A program made the position numbers and the translations under genes. A DNA stretch of 64,000 bases. It comes from Sarocladium kiliense (Eukaryota; Ascomycota; Sordariomycetes; Hypocreales; Sarocladiaceae). A model generated the notes under the pieces. The model made no database searches and had not been told where the DNA came from. It saw only the letters and a program-made list of their open reading frames with translations. Below are positions 31,055-42,637 of this stretch, one piece after another; position 1 is the stretch's first letter; each line of letters starts with the position of its first letter. The stretch spans positions 806,001 through 870,000 of the forward strand of contig JAUZTG010000041.1 of assembly GCA_030734395.1 (NCBI GenBank), in the 5' to 3' direction.

Positions 31055-31844
31055 GCAACAACGTTGGGGAATGGAGGGCTTTCCTACATGGCTCATTCTT
31101 GCATCAGACAGTAGCTCTTGAAAGTCTGAACTCTTCAATGAATACCTTGCGTACATTATAGCCCTACTCCTCAGCAGTGCAGTTGCCAAAGGCTCATCCC
31201 GACTCGTCACATTATCAGTCATCACGTCGTCTTCTGTACTTGGCGATATATATTCACTAGATGACATGCATCTCTACTCTCCCGCATAGCTTCTGGGAAT
31301 AACACCCCAGGTCAATTTGGATGCGTTATCTCAATCAAATATGAGAGTGTTCTGAGTTCTTGAGGTGAGTCTGGAGTCTTACTCGACGCCTAAAAACCTG
31401 GCTCGTGGCGGCACTGGCGACGGTTTTCGGGAGATAGCAATCTATCCAAAGCATCGAATGCACGCTAACTTTTTGGGTTATTATCCAGACCAGATATGTG
31501 TTCAGTTATCAAATCTCAGTTTGATCTTAGCTTCCTTTAGGAAGATTAATAGTAGGCTTGCAGTAGTAGCCAGGCTGCAATACTGGATGACAGTACATCA
31601 GCACGAAACCTGGTAGCATCTTTAGCTACCCTGTACTGTCGCTACTTCACATCGTCACCACTTTCCTTCCGTTTCGTCGACTATGCGCCAACCTTCACAA
31701 CTGTACATACAACCCGCGCAACAGCTCAATTCTCCTCCCTCTGCATTTCTGCCACCCTCGCTACCCAGAAATGTCACGATAACGGCACAAGTTCTCACCC
31801 TTTCGAACTCTACAACCCTCTCGATCCTCGAAAGCACCACAACC
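31055..31844. other. intergenic, boundary of accessory and core gene sets
   Basis: About 790 bp with the chitinase 3' region and the COQ10 promoter. It is AT-richer in 31100-31640 than the flanks. No gene or mobile element recognised. Confidence 0.55.
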
Positions 31845-32453
31845 ATGTCCGTCCGAACCGCCTCCTCTCGCCTCCTCCTCCCAACAACCAAAGCAACCAC
31901 CACCAACCCTCTCCGACGAACCTTCATCACCCTCCCCTCATCCTCCACAACCCAACACCTAACCGCTAACCGCACCCTTCCCTACCCCCCAACCCCCCTC
32001 TACAACCTCATCTCCGACATCGACTCCTACCACACCTTCGTCCCCTACTGCTCCCGCTCCCACGTAACCGCCTGGTCCGCACCCGACCCCCAAAACTCCA
32101 ACCGCCGCTGGCCAACCCTCGCAGATCTCCACGTCGGCTGGGGCGGGTTCGACGAAAAGTTCACCAGTCGCCTACGCTGCGTTCCAGGGAAGAGTGTAGA
32201 GGCTAGGAGTGGTGGGGGGCAGGATGGGAAGGATGCGTCGAGTGTTTTCAAGGAGTTGGTGACGAGGTGGCAGGTGATGGGGCTGGAGGGCGGGAAGGGG
32301 ACGGAGGTGAGGTTGGATATCAGGTTTCAGTTTGTGAATCCGTTGTATGCCGCGGTTAGTTCGGCGGTGTCGGATAAGGTGGCTGGGTTGATGATTGAGG
32401 CGTTTGAGAAGAGGGCGAGGGAACAGCTTGGACGGGGCCATGATGTTTTATAA
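31845..32453 (+). CDS. COQ10: coenzyme Q-binding protein COQ10, mitochondrial
   Basis: Single exon, 202 aa from the ATG at 31845. The open frame extends upstream to 31683, but this start places an arginine-rich, acid-free mitochondrial presequence (MSVRTASSRLLLPTTKATTTNPLRRTF) at the N-terminus. The START/polyketide-cyclase domain follows: LPYPPTPLYNLISDIDSYHTFVPYCSRSHV, then LHVGWGGFDEKFTSRL, and FQFVNPLYAAVSSAVSDKVAGLMIEAFEKRA, the signature C-terminal helix of Coq10. The protein binds ubiquinone in the inner mitochondrial membrane and is needed for efficient respiration and Q synthesis. Codon use in the first half is extremely C-rich (CTC, ACC, CCC) while the second half is G-rich; both halves code for conserved sequence, so this is composition bias, not error. 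Confidence 0.92.
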   Translation: MSVRTASSRLLLPTTKATTTNPLRRTFITLPSSSTTQHLTANRTLPYPPTPLYNLISDIDSYHTFVPYCSRSHVTAWSAPDPQNSNRRWPTLADLHVGWGGFDEKFTSRLRCVPGKSVEARSGGGQDGKDASSVFKELVTRWQVMGLEGGKGTEVRLDIRFQFVNPLYAAVSSAVSDKVAGLMIEAFEKRAREQLGRGHDVL

Positions 32454-33159
32454 AGGAGGACGGGGTTCTACAACGACGCATTGTACCATTTGCATCTGTA
32501 CGATATACGCCAGCATCAGCATCACGGCCGTTTGGGGCACCAGATACAAGGGAATAGAAGATACAGAGGAGGAATATAGACGACATTCAGGCTCAATCAC
32601 AATAAATCCGCTCAATTCTTTTCTGCATACATGCTACCGCCAAATCCAATCTGCTCATGCCCCAAAACAAATCATATCTCAATCTTCTATCATGTCAAAC
32701 ACCACCAGGAATACGCAAAGACTCAGAAGTCCGTGCCGCACAAGATGTCCACAGCTGGACTCGTCAAAGCCCACACCACCATAAAAGCCATTATCCAAGT
32801 GCTTCGCGATTAAGTCAAGTTGAGTGGCAAAAACAGGGCTTCGTAAATGCTCTGCAAGGTGGTAGAGAGGGGAATGGGTAAAAAGCGCAAAAAAGTATGG
32901 TATGGAGGAGAGATGCAGAAGGTTCCCGTCCCCCAAGCCAGCCCAGATAGTTTGCAGGTGGGAGATCAAATCAAATCGCTTAGGTATCTGTCCAAAAGTT
33001 CGGTGGGAAACCCAGCATGAACCATCCGCGGCCCCATGTGTCCAAAAAATAATATCCAAGTTGCCGTGCCCGAGAAAACCTGACCCGAAAAGAAATGCCC
33101 ATCGAACAGTGAAGGGTAAAGCGACCAAAAGTGCAAAGAGATTTGGTAAAGCAAGGTTA
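32454..33159. other. intergenic, convergent 3' ends
   Basis: Between COQ10 (+) and the ULD_2 gene (-). A 170-codon minus-strand open frame at 32679-33191 is probably 3' UTR of the latter; it has no recognisable domain. Confidence 0.55.
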
Positions 33160-35315
33160 TTACCTTCTGCTTGATGATCTATTCGCAACACCGGTTAGCA
33201 TTCCATCCTACATATCGAAATTCCAGCCAGATAGTACTTACTTCTTCTTGCTTGATGACTTCTTCCCGCTGGAGCCTGTCATGAAGGCCCCCCATCCAGA
33301 GCTTGACTTCTTCTTCTCCTTCTTCGGCTCAACGTTCATAACCTTGACGCCGTCTGGAAGCACTGTTGGTCCTCCTGCTGGCCAACCTGGCGGTGGCACG
33401 GGAGGAATCTTAACACCGGGTCGGCCCATGCCACGGCCGCCGATATGCGCCGGCATGTTGGGTGGCCCGCCGGGCCGCATCTTGTGTTTTCCGCCACGCT
33501 CAAAGCCCATGAAGGGCGGCGGCGTGTCCTCGATGGGCCACATGGTCATGACAATCTGCCAGTCCGGCTGGATGACCTTATCCCAAACCGAAGGCAAGAT
33601 GATCTCTCCATCTGGACCTGTCAGGTCGTACCGCCCTTCCTGAACGTGTGGCCCCAGCTTCTCAACCTGGATGAAAGCCTGCTTGATGAGTTCTTCCATG
33701 CCCTGTGTCCCCATGTTAGCATCAAGTCTCTTCTGGTGGAGTCCAAAGGACGGTTAACTTACAGCCCACGTCTGACACAGGTGGAACGGGAAGCTGAACT
33801 TCCGGCCAACCGCATCCTTAAATCGAATTGGCTTCTTCTCGCCCGACTTCGCGTCCGCCTCCATCTTTGCTTTGGTCTCCTCTTCAATCTTCTTCTTCAA
33901 TGCTTCAGCCTCTTTGGCGGCTTCCGCTTCAGCCTCAGCCTTCTTCTTCTCTGCTTCCTTTTCCTCGGCAATCTTCTTCGCTGCCTCCGCCTCTGCCTTC
34001 ATCTTGGCGTCCTCTTGAATGCGTTTCAGACGCTCAACTTCCTCCGCTGCCTTCTTCTCTGCCTCTGCCTTGGCTTCAGCCTCCTTCTTCATTGCTGTCT
34101 CATACCTGATGAGCGCAAGTTCTTCTGCCTTTGCGCGCGCCTCCTCTTCTCGTTTCCTTGCGTCCTCGGCCGCCTTCATCTCTGCTTCGATTCGTGCCCG
34201 GGCGTTCTCCTCAGCGCGCTTCATCGCTTCAGCGTGCTGCTTTTGCCTTTCTTCGTCGGCCTTGCGCTCGGCCTCCAGACGTTCGCGTGCGAGGCGCTCT
34301 GCTTCAAGTCTGGCGTGTTCCAGCTCCTTCTTGTGTTCTTCGGCCGCCAGTCTGACAGCTTCCATCCGTTGCCGGAAGGATTCCTCGGCATCTGCTCGGA
34401 TTTTGGCCTCGATTTGCTGCTGGCGCTGCATCATCGCAGCCTTCTCCCTCTCGGCCTGAAGCGCTTCGAGTTGTGCCTTGATTCGTTCCTTCTCAGGGTC
34501 CGGAGCTGGCGTAGTAGATGGCGCAGGAGCCTCTGTCGCCGGGGGTGGCACATGAGGGGTCATCTGGTACTGCTGCATTCCTGGGGGAAGGCCGTACTGC
34601 GGGTGGCCACCGTAGTACTGCTGCTGGTAGGGGGCCATCGCGTAATGCCTCGGCTCAGGTCCAAAGTAGCCAGGCGCGCCAGAGCCATTGCTCATGGGAC
34701 TGAAGGGGTGATCATAGTAGCCTGAGGGGACTACCTGACCACCGGGGTAGCCTTGCCCATATGAACTTGCATGGCCTCCTCCACGGCCATGACTTTGGTG
34801 ATAGGCATGCCCGGCAGCCCCGTAGTAGGCCTGCTGGCCCGGGTAGCCGCGCTGCGGAGGGTAAGGGGCGTAGTCCTCGGAAGAATCCATGACACTGGGT
34901 GGCGAAGCCGGTGCGTAGGTCGGAGGAGCGCGTGGGTGGTGTTGTTGGATTTGAGGGCGGTGGGCGACGCGATGTCGTCTCTTTGCTACAGGAGTTGGAC
35001 GGTGACGGACCTGGGATCTGTCGTGACTAGCTGAAGCCGAGTCAGATGGCTGTACGTCGTCGTAATCGTCCTCCCAAGCGTCGTCTTCAAGACCCGCAAC
35101 TTCGTTGTCGTGCGAATCCTCTTCGCTGTGCCAGGAAGTGCTCTGGGAGGAGTCTCCGGTGCTGGGCAAGTCGACAATTATAGGTGGTTGCCTCTGATAG
35201 CCAGACTGACGTTGGGCGAGCCTGGAATTGAGACGATGGTAAGCATGGACCTCACAAGAGCAACGGTCCTGACGTCCAAGCAACTATGCGTATGGTAAAC
35301 AAGCACTTACGGCAT
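33160..35315 (-). CDS. coiled-coil protein with ULD_2-type ubiquitin-like domain
   Basis: Exons: 35315-35311, 35221-33763, 33702-33242, 33178-33160; 647 aa. The start ATG lies five bases before intron 1 (ATGCC/GTAAGT), giving MPLAQRQSGYQRQ. Residues about 20-270 are disordered, rich in Tyr, Gly, Gln and Pro. Residues about 275-485 form a long Glu/Lys/Ala/Arg coiled coil. Then comes the ubiquitin-like domain: KPIRFKDAVGRKFSFPFHLCQTW, GMEELIKQAF and GRYDLTGPDGEIILPSVWD, the fungal ULD_2 pattern, followed by a Pro/Gly-rich and Lys/Ser tail. If the last intron (33241-33179, GTAAGT, GCTAAC, ATAG) is retained, the protein stops at 33238 with SSSKKK; if spliced it ends in KSSSRR. Function of this family is unknown. 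Confidence 0.82.
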
Positions 35316-38300
35316 AGCAAACAGATGGCTTGAGGTTGCCCTTTACTCGCGACTCCCTGTGAGAGAAGGTCGGAGCAAAGGCGTTGCAGCGGTTATGAAC
35401 GGGCGGCGAGCCCAGTCAGAAAGAAGCTGAGGAATGTGTAGACGGCGTCGCAGCGCTCGAGGGCGCAATAGCTCAGAGGCTCTTAAGACGTTGAGGCGGT
35501 ATAGATCTGAGTTGGGACGGCGTCGCTGCGATCGTGGCAAAGGCGGTGGGCAGGCTGAGATGGAGGGGAGGGGTCGTAGACTGGCTGGGCCGTACCCGTT
35601 GTGCGCCACCTGGTACCGAGTCAAGTAAAAAGGGCGAGAGGAACGGGCCGAGTCGAGACGGCGCGAAAGCTGGGGAAAAATAAAAGGCGAAGGGTGAGTG
35701 ACGATGCGGGAGATGCGAAAGCGATCAATTGCGGAAAGCAGGCAAGCGCAAGCGAGGAGAGCAATAGCCGTAGGGCGAGGAGGGGAGGCGGAGGTGGTTA
35801 TTTGTTGTTTTGTTGATGATGATGATGGAGGAGGAGGAGGGGAGGAGGAGTAACCGCCGTCAGTAAGGAATGCGGCAGGACAGGGCAGAGGAGGGGTTGA
35901 TGCTGCTGCTGCCAGTGGCTGCAGTGGGTGGTTCCAGTGGGCTGGATGTTAATTTAGAGGGGGGTGTGGCTTGAGAGTCGCAGTGCAGTACAGTGCAGTG
36001 CAGCTGGAGGGGGGCAGTACACGCCAAAATCAGCAAATAAAAAGTCGAGAAAATTGCTGATGACTCTGGGACCAGTCCAGTGCGCAGCCAGGCTTAAATC
36101 GGCAAATGGGCTCTGACTGGCTGCCTGGCTGTCTGCTGCCGATGCACGCTGCTCTTGTTTCGTTCTGGGCGGGATGGTGGGACGCAGCAGGACAAAGCCG
36201 CAGGGACAAGGGTTGCTGTAAAACGAGCAGGGATGGGCGGTGAGGGGCAAACACTCCCTGTGGTTGTGTGTGTCTCTCTCTCTTTCTGTTCTCTCTCTGG
36301 CTCGATCCAGATGGTTCTCTCGCTCGGCTACTCGACGAGAAATGGTGTATTCGGGCAAGATCTGCGGTATGCTCGAGTCCTTTGCGTACGCAGATCTGGG
36401 AGTCGCAGTGTCTGGACACGCACTCGGGCACGGGAGGAGTTCAGGTACTATGCAAGGTCAGTCTTGTGCCTGGGCTGATTTGATGACAAGGTGAGAACAG
36501 CAGGCAAAGCCGAATAACCAAATGGACAGCACAGCACTCTCACAAGCAAGCAAGCAAAGAAAGCAATTGCAAAATGTCAAATGCCGGACACCAGCACCCT
36601 CCCTCTCCGATCTCGGTATCCCTATCCCCGTCCTGCAGCCTGTGCACACCCAACAGCATATGCACCGTAGCTGAACAGGCATCAGCCATGGCTTGAGCGC
36701 TGTCATGTATCACCATGAACCAGGCCATACCAAGCACTTGCCTCACTCCGACTCCTGGTGAGGCATCAAAGCTTGCTGCACGCCATCCACAGTCGGGCGC
36801 TGTTCGTTTGTCAGGTTCGCAGCTCCGTCGGCTTGCCTGCGCGCAACACTGCCACCACAATCCCTCCCACGCCAATCGTCCATCGAGATGCCTGGACATA
36901 CAGCACAATGAAATAATAGCCCTTACCTTGGTCTCCAACCCACTATTCGATAGCTGTGTGCCTAATCACGATCTCCTTGCGTCCAGTCAGCACCGTATCC
37001 TCCCTCACTTACACCAAGCACCACACCAAGCCAAAACTCCCTTGCTCCCAACAAACATGTACATACCTTGTCCGAATGCAATGCAATACTGTGCGCACAC
37101 ACCAAGGATCGACCCGTCCGACCCTCTTGATGCAGCCACCCGCCGCGGAGCACAAAGCCGGGATGTTTGGGTTCTTCCTGTCGTGCTCTCACACGAGCTC
37201 GGACACGGCTCGTTGCTTAGCCGCTGCAAGGGCGATATTGTTGATCGTTTCCCTTCTTCTCTAAGTTTCTTCGCACTGGGGTAGTTTTTCGTAGATCAGG
37301 ATGCTTTTCTCATGTCAGGGGCATGTCTGGCACATATGGCTTTGGAGGTCGCTTTTTGGTATTTCGTTGTTGTGTTGTTTTGGGCCAGCACTGCATGTTT
37401 GATATAGATGGGTGTGTGTGTAAAGCTGAGGTAGCTGTGACTGAATGCCGGCTTCCGGGGTGATCTCACAAAAAGCTTCTTGTGCGACTGGGCAACCAAA
37501 TTGTTGTACTACACGGTCAAGCGAGGAATTCAGAAGGGAACAAGAATGCTTGTTTGACTGGATCTCGACTTTGTCATGGGCTGAGTGTGTCTGCCCTTTT
37601 AAACTCTTCCTCCTCACCCAGTTTAGCCATCTACCTAGCACCATCTTCCCTGCTCCGAACAACGGCTAGAACCCACACAAAAAGCAAGACAACGCGTTCT
37701 GTACGGATCCTAAAATACTTCTTCGACGACGTGTTCTCACCTCGTCGTTTCGTCACCCATTGATTCGTCCTCGACCCCTGACTTGTAGGTTGACTCACAA
37801 CAGCGGTGGAGGAGGACAACTCACAAATGTCCACAAAATACTTGGTAGTCCCTGCGACACCTATGGTACGGACCATATACTCCAGAATCCGGGAGGTGTT
37901 TTCAGGGATCTATATGTTTGAGTCAAGAAAATAGGAATTTGGTGAGCCTGGAGCTCGCGATGCTAAAGTATAGGTAGCCTTTTAAGGTGCCATAGCGCAG
38001 CCGTTCCCGCTAGAGCCTCGTATGCAGGCAGAAGGAATATTCACATGCCATTATTGCTCGCTGGATGCTACACGCCCACCCCCAGTACTCAATTTTGTAC
38101 AGCCTTCCTTCTTGTCATCCAAACAGCGCAATGGTCTCACTTGCAGGCCTTTGCGCATAGATGCGTTGCGCGTACGCTGCCCAAGCCTCCACCGCCGACT
38201 CCCGGGTTTCGGCCCAAGCATCCACCTCACCAGTCCACCACATCCACTCATGACCAACATCCTCGACGCCGCACCACGTGCGTGATGCCTAATGCCAGCC

Positions 38301-38549
38301 TCCTGGACGGCCCTATCAGGCACCAACGAGCCCCTCCAGCTCTCGCTCCTTCGTCGTTTTTCCAGGCCATTCAATATTCGTCCTTGAGATCGCGGCTCAG
38401 GAACACCAATCCTTACTACGGTGCCTGAATCCTTGGACCTGATCGCTAGCTCCTTTGCTGTTTGTAGCCGTAGATCCATGCTGGCGAGAGGCAGCCGACA
38501 TGAGCCCAAAGTCACAGGACCTTTTCTTATCAACCTAGCCCAATGCAAC
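35316..38549. other. 3.2-kb intergenic region, no supported gene
   Basis: The longest gene-free stretch. It starts with the ULD_2 promoter and ends with the EMC2 3' region. It contains a GAT/GGA run (35813-35850), a TCTC-rich run (36267-36300) and many short frames on both strands, with no splice-consistent coding model. It could hold long UTRs or a non-coding transcript; the sequence alone does not decide. Confidence 0.5.
35813..35850 (+). repeat. simple repeat (GAT)n(GGA)n
   Basis: Uninterrupted GAT triplets followed by GGA triplets, in the upstream region of the ULD_2 gene. Non-coding. Confidence 0.8.
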
Positions 38550-39695
38550 TCATCGCACGGTGCCTGACGTTGACTTGTCGAGGAGTGCCCGAGCTGCAGC
38601 AATCTCATCCGCATCGTAGCCCTGCCAAAGCGGCTCCTGTGCCCCATTCCGCCGTACGATCTCGCCAAGCTTTTGCGTCGCAAGCTCGTTCAGCTTCTGT
38701 AGGGTATCTTGATCGGGCAACGCGAAGCCTTCGCTATCCTGCTTCTTCAACTTGCCACCTTCTGTCAACAGCTTATCGGTGACCTGCAAGTGCAGTGTCA
38801 GCGAATGTCCTATCTTGGACTTTAAGCACAAAGAGCTCACCTTTTTCAGACCATAGTACCCGCGGAGGTAGTCATCGCAAAGCTCGATACTTCTCGCGAA
38901 GCGCTTCACAGACTCGGCCAAATACTTCTGCGATGGACCCTCATTATTGGCATTAGCTGCCATGAGAAGGACCTCACCGAGTCTCGCATGCATCTAACAA
39001 TCAAGTCAACATGTGCACTCTTTATCATTTTCGACGCATTTCAAACTCACATTCCAGGCGTTGGGCATCAGTACCAGGACCTCCTCCAGCGCAAAGATGG
39101 CCTGCGGGTAGAGGCCTTGTGACAGGTATAAGTCGGCCAGCTCAGCCCATGCTTCGGCATCGGTGGGGCTCATGTCGACGAGGGTCGTCAATACAGTGAT
39201 TGCGTCGGCAGGCTTCCCAAGTGACCGCAAGAGCGCAGCTTTCCTCTTCGCGATTGGCTGGGGGACTTGTCAGTTTTCGTCTAACCTGGATCATGCTACA
39301 GCTCAACATACCACGTTCAATGGGTCCTCCTCGAGAATCACATCGTACTCAGCCTGAACCTTATCCAGATCGCTACTGCTTGAAGCCTGTGCCTCCTTCA
39401 CGAGGCCATTGAAGGCCATCACGCGCGGGTTCTTGTCGCCGAATCGCAGGACCAGCCTCTCGAGGCATTGTTGCGCCGCCTCATCGTCTGCAGCACGGAG
39501 GCATGACAGAAGGAGGTTCTCGTAGATTGTCCAAAGATCAGCGGTTTCGGGGGCGGAAAAGAGAAACTGGAGGGGAGAGGCGGAGATGGCTTTGGGGTTG
39601 TTGCGGAGGATGGCGGGAGCTTCCTGGGCGACCTTCAAGGCCTCTGCAGGAGAGAGCCGGCCTTGCGGCTGGAGTAGTGACGGCGTATCGATCAT
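38550..39695 (-). CDS. EMC2: ER membrane protein complex subunit 2 (TPR protein)
   Basis: Exons: 39695-39312, 39257-39051, 38993-38841, 38783-38550; 325 aa, every intron phase 0. The start MIDTPSLLQ is chosen because upstream codons in the same frame are low-complexity and non-conserved. The central TPR array includes NPRVMAFNGLVKEA, ITVLTTLVDMSPTDAEAWAELADLYLSQGLYPQAIFALEEVLVLMPNAWN and RFARSIELCDDYLRGYYGLKK, the diagnostic Emc2/Oca3 blocks. Emc2 is the soluble scaffold of the EMC on the cytosolic face of the ER, which inserts tail-anchored and multipass membrane proteins. The extent matches the family (about 300-330 aa). The promoter is shared with the divergent tRNA methyltransferase gene 408 bp away. 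Confidence 0.9.
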
Positions 39696-40103
39696 TTGTG
39701 CGTCTGATGGCCCGGTCCTGGTTTGGTGGAAGAACAATAGCTTCTGTAGAGCGTCGGAATTGGTTCGGTCGTGGTTGCAATGGAGATGATGCGCGGCGCA
39801 GTGGACGATAGTGGAGGTCCTGAGCTCCTGGAGACAGCTTGCAGGCGCCAGCATCGACAGGCCACCGCAGCTCCAATCCCGGGCTGGAGAATCTCCGGCG
39901 CCGACACCGCCCACAGATCCCCTGCCACATGCCCGCCCCACCAACCGCATTTTACTTGAAAAGGCGCGCCTCGAATTTTCCCTCCTCCCAAAAAGAACCT
40001 GCTTCACCACCAGCCTATCTTCCTCTGCGCACAGCCGACCTCAGGGTCTGGTATTTCCCTCCTGTGCAAAGCGCACTTCACTGTGCGTGCAAGGTTGTCA
40101 ATC
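39696..40103. other. divergent promoter EMC2 / tRNA methyltransferase
   Basis: A 408-bp bidirectional spacer, C-rich, with no TATA box, as is usual for housekeeping pairs. Confidence 0.6.
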
Positions 40104-41429
40104 ATGCCTTCCTCAGAGGCTATTGCTCCTGGTCCTTCGCCTGAGGCGCCTCCTGCCGCTGCGTCTCCTACTGCTGCTGATCCTCCAGTCGGCGAGATGG
40201 CTTCCCTCACAGTTGAGGGCCAGCCAGCAGAGAGCGCAAGCAAAGAGGGCGAGGAATTGCCGCCTCATCGGTCACATGACCCGACCAACAACCTCAAGCG
40301 AAGCGATCCTTTCCAGTTTGGAAGCCGGTACCTTACAGAAGAAGACAATGTCTTTGAGTTCAACGCGTGGGATCATGTTGAGACTGACGATGCATACAAG
40401 GAATATGCTGAACAGCAGTTCGAAAAGCAGCGTCAGTCTCCCGTCTCTGACTTTGACAAGAGTGAGTAACCATTTTCTTTTTTTTTCTCCCCCCATGAGC
40501 CTTTCGAGTCTCGCCCAGTTACATGATGATACCCAGAAAATGCATAGTTCATCTGATTATAATGATGAAACTTTTACCTTCAATAGTCTTTCGCTCCCAT
40601 CTGATCAAACTGGATCTCTATCACTTTGTTATATTTTACCTATTCTTGTGGTACAATTGCTGACAGAGACCAATCAGGCAGATTCAACTCAGACCCCGCG
40701 AAGTGGTGGAATTTGTTCTACAAGAACAACACATCCAACTTCTTCAAGAACCGCAAGTGGCTTCAGCAGGAATTCCCCATCCTTGCCGAGGTGACCAAAG
40801 AAGACGCAGGCCCCCAGGTGGTGCTTGAAATCGGCGCCGGCGCCGGTAATACGGCGTTCCCCGTCCTTGCCAACAATAAGAACCCCAAACTCAAGGTCCA
40901 TGCGTGCGACTTCTCCAAGACCGCCGTAGCCGTCATGCGGGATCACGAGGAGTACGACACCAATTTCATGCAAGCTGATGTATGGGACGTCGCCGGAGAT
41001 AGTCTCCCTCCCGGTCTTGAGGAGGGCTCAGTAGATGTCGCCGTGATGGTCTTCATTTTCTCAGCACTCTCGCCCCGCGAATGGGGCAAGGCTGTGCGCA
41101 ATGTCTACAAAGTGCTCAAGCCAGGCGGCCTGGTCTGCTTCCGCGACTATGGAAGAGGGGACCTCGCCCAGGTGCGCTTCAGAAAGGGGAGGTATCTGGA
41201 GGAGAACTTCTACATCCGTGGAGATGGTACGAGGGTCTACTTCTTCGAGACGGATGAACTTGCAAATATCTGGTCGGGCAAGAGTCTAGAGAAAGAGGAG
41301 GGCGAGGATGAGGTGCCAAGCTTTCAGATTGAGGCGTTGGATGCCGATAGACGGTTACTCGTAAACCGCGCGAAGCAGCTTAAGATGTATAGATGCTGGC
41401 TACAAGGCCGATTTAGAAAGAAGCAATAG
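40104..41429 (+). CDS. tRNA 3-methylcytidine methyltransferase (METTL2/Trm140 type)
   Basis: Exon 1 is 40104-40461, the intron is 216 bp (GTGAGT donor, CAATCAG acceptor) and exon 2 is 40678-41429; 369 aa. An Ala/Pro-rich N-terminus precedes RSDPFQFGSRYL and VFEFNAWDHVETDD. The typical family block RFNSDPAKWWNLFYKNNTSNFFKNRKWL spans the start of exon 2. The SAM-binding motif VLEIGAGAGNTAFP and DFSKTAVAVMRDH follow, then SALSPREWGKAVRNVYKVLKPGG and RDYGRGDLAQVRF. The enzyme makes m3C32 in tRNA-Thr/Ser anticodon loops. There is no actin-binding extension like that of budding yeast Abp140, so it is the short METTL2-like form. The acceptor GCAG three bases further on would break the frame, so CAATCAG is required. 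Confidence 0.92.
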
Positions 41430-41470
41430 ACTTTAAAGGGCCCATATCTGTCTGTCCTCTTGTACCTTGC

Positions 41471-42637
41471 TCAGTACAGTAATGCCTGGCGAATTTTATC
41501 CTGTTCAGCTTTGCCCAGGCCAATGTACTCAAGATACGGCCCCAAGCCCCCGTACTGCTCTTGTATGTGTGCTTCGGCATACGCAATCTGCCCAGGAGCA
41601 GTATAAACCCAGTCATCCGCCAATCCGACTTCCCTCACTTCTTCAAGCCTTCCTTTGACATCCTGCTGAACGGAGATGTCTGTAAGGTGATAGTCATGTT
41701 CGATGGCCCTCCTAGGCACATCGAGAATCATGAGGACGAGCATGCAGATGAGCCCCGTTCGGTCCTTGCCATGTGTACAGTGCACAAGGCTGGGCATGGT
41801 TTCGGAACGTGCGTACAACTCCAGGACCTCCCTGATCTCGGGGGCGGAACGGTCGAGCGTATCGTTACCTAACCTCAGCAGGCCACGAGGTATCATAGCC
41901 TGTTGTGTGACTATCCTGATGGCTGCGAGTCTATAGCCGAATAGATAGAGGAAGAGCAGTTTCCTATCGACAGTGTATGATGAGTGAAATGAAACACCGA
42001 GGCATAGAAGCAGAAAGCCTACAGGAAACTCCACCAGGAAAGGAGGGAGAGGAGGAACCTCTCGAAGCGGCCGCCGGTAATCTTGATCTCTTGGTAGGTC
42101 AAACCCTCGATCTTCAGAGGCTCTAATACCTCTGACCTCGATTGCAGCTGTAGTGTCGTAGCTTTTGCTTCATGCTTTGCCGCTTGCTGGGCAAGTTCAG
42201 TCCTGTGGGCAATGTCTCAGCTTAACACACCTTACACGGCCGGGGAAGAACGGCTCTAGTTTAGCAGGCAATCCAGTTCTCACTTCGTGCGGAGGTCAAT
42301 GACGGTCTTGATGCCAATCACATCGCGAATTGTAGTTTTGTCCTCAGTAGATGCATCGTCTGTAACCATCGAGTCCCAAATCAGCTTCTGCGCCCATACC
42401 TGCCTTGGGTCAAAAGCAACAGTGACGAATGAAACCTTACCAAGACGTGCCGATCGGAAGAGCACACCCTCACGGACTAGTCTACGTCGTCGAGTGTTGT
42501 TAGCCAGCTAGCTCAACGGTATATCAGCCACGTTCATGTTGTGTAGGGTGAACTGACTTGCGGCCGAGGAACTGGTTAACGGTCTTGCCGACATCACGGA
42601 AATTGGTAACGCCATCCAGCTGGACAAGGTTGTCCAT
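41471..42637 (-). CDS. tyrosine phosphatase (Y_phosphatase3 family)
   Basis: Exons: 42637-42558, 42481-42441, 42359-42284, 42202-42023, 41963-41471; 289 aa, closing in frame only with all four introns. N-terminal LVQLDGVTNFRDVG, then LFRSARLDDAS, produced by removing an 81-bp intron (GTAAGG donor) that would otherwise read open. Next is GIKTVIDLRTKTE. The catalytic loop VHCTHGKDRTGL (C-x5-R) and the following IEHDYHLTD are those of the PF13350 tyrosine/dual-specificity phosphatases. Nucleophile Cys and Arg are present. A hydrophobic segment SWWSFLKLLFLYLFGYRLAA in the middle could be a membrane-contacting helix, as in several fungal members. Substrate unknown (phosphoprotein or phosphoinositide). 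It converges on the tRNA methyltransferase with 41 bp between stops. Confidence 0.85.

Noticed and set aside
32679..33191. 170-codon minus-strand open frame after the ULD_2 gene
   Set aside because: Starts inside the last intron/exon of that gene and looks like 3' UTR; no recognisable family.
36715..37284. 189-codon plus-strand open frame in the 3.2-kb gap
   Set aside because: Low-complexity product without homology or splice partners; conflicting frames on the other strand.
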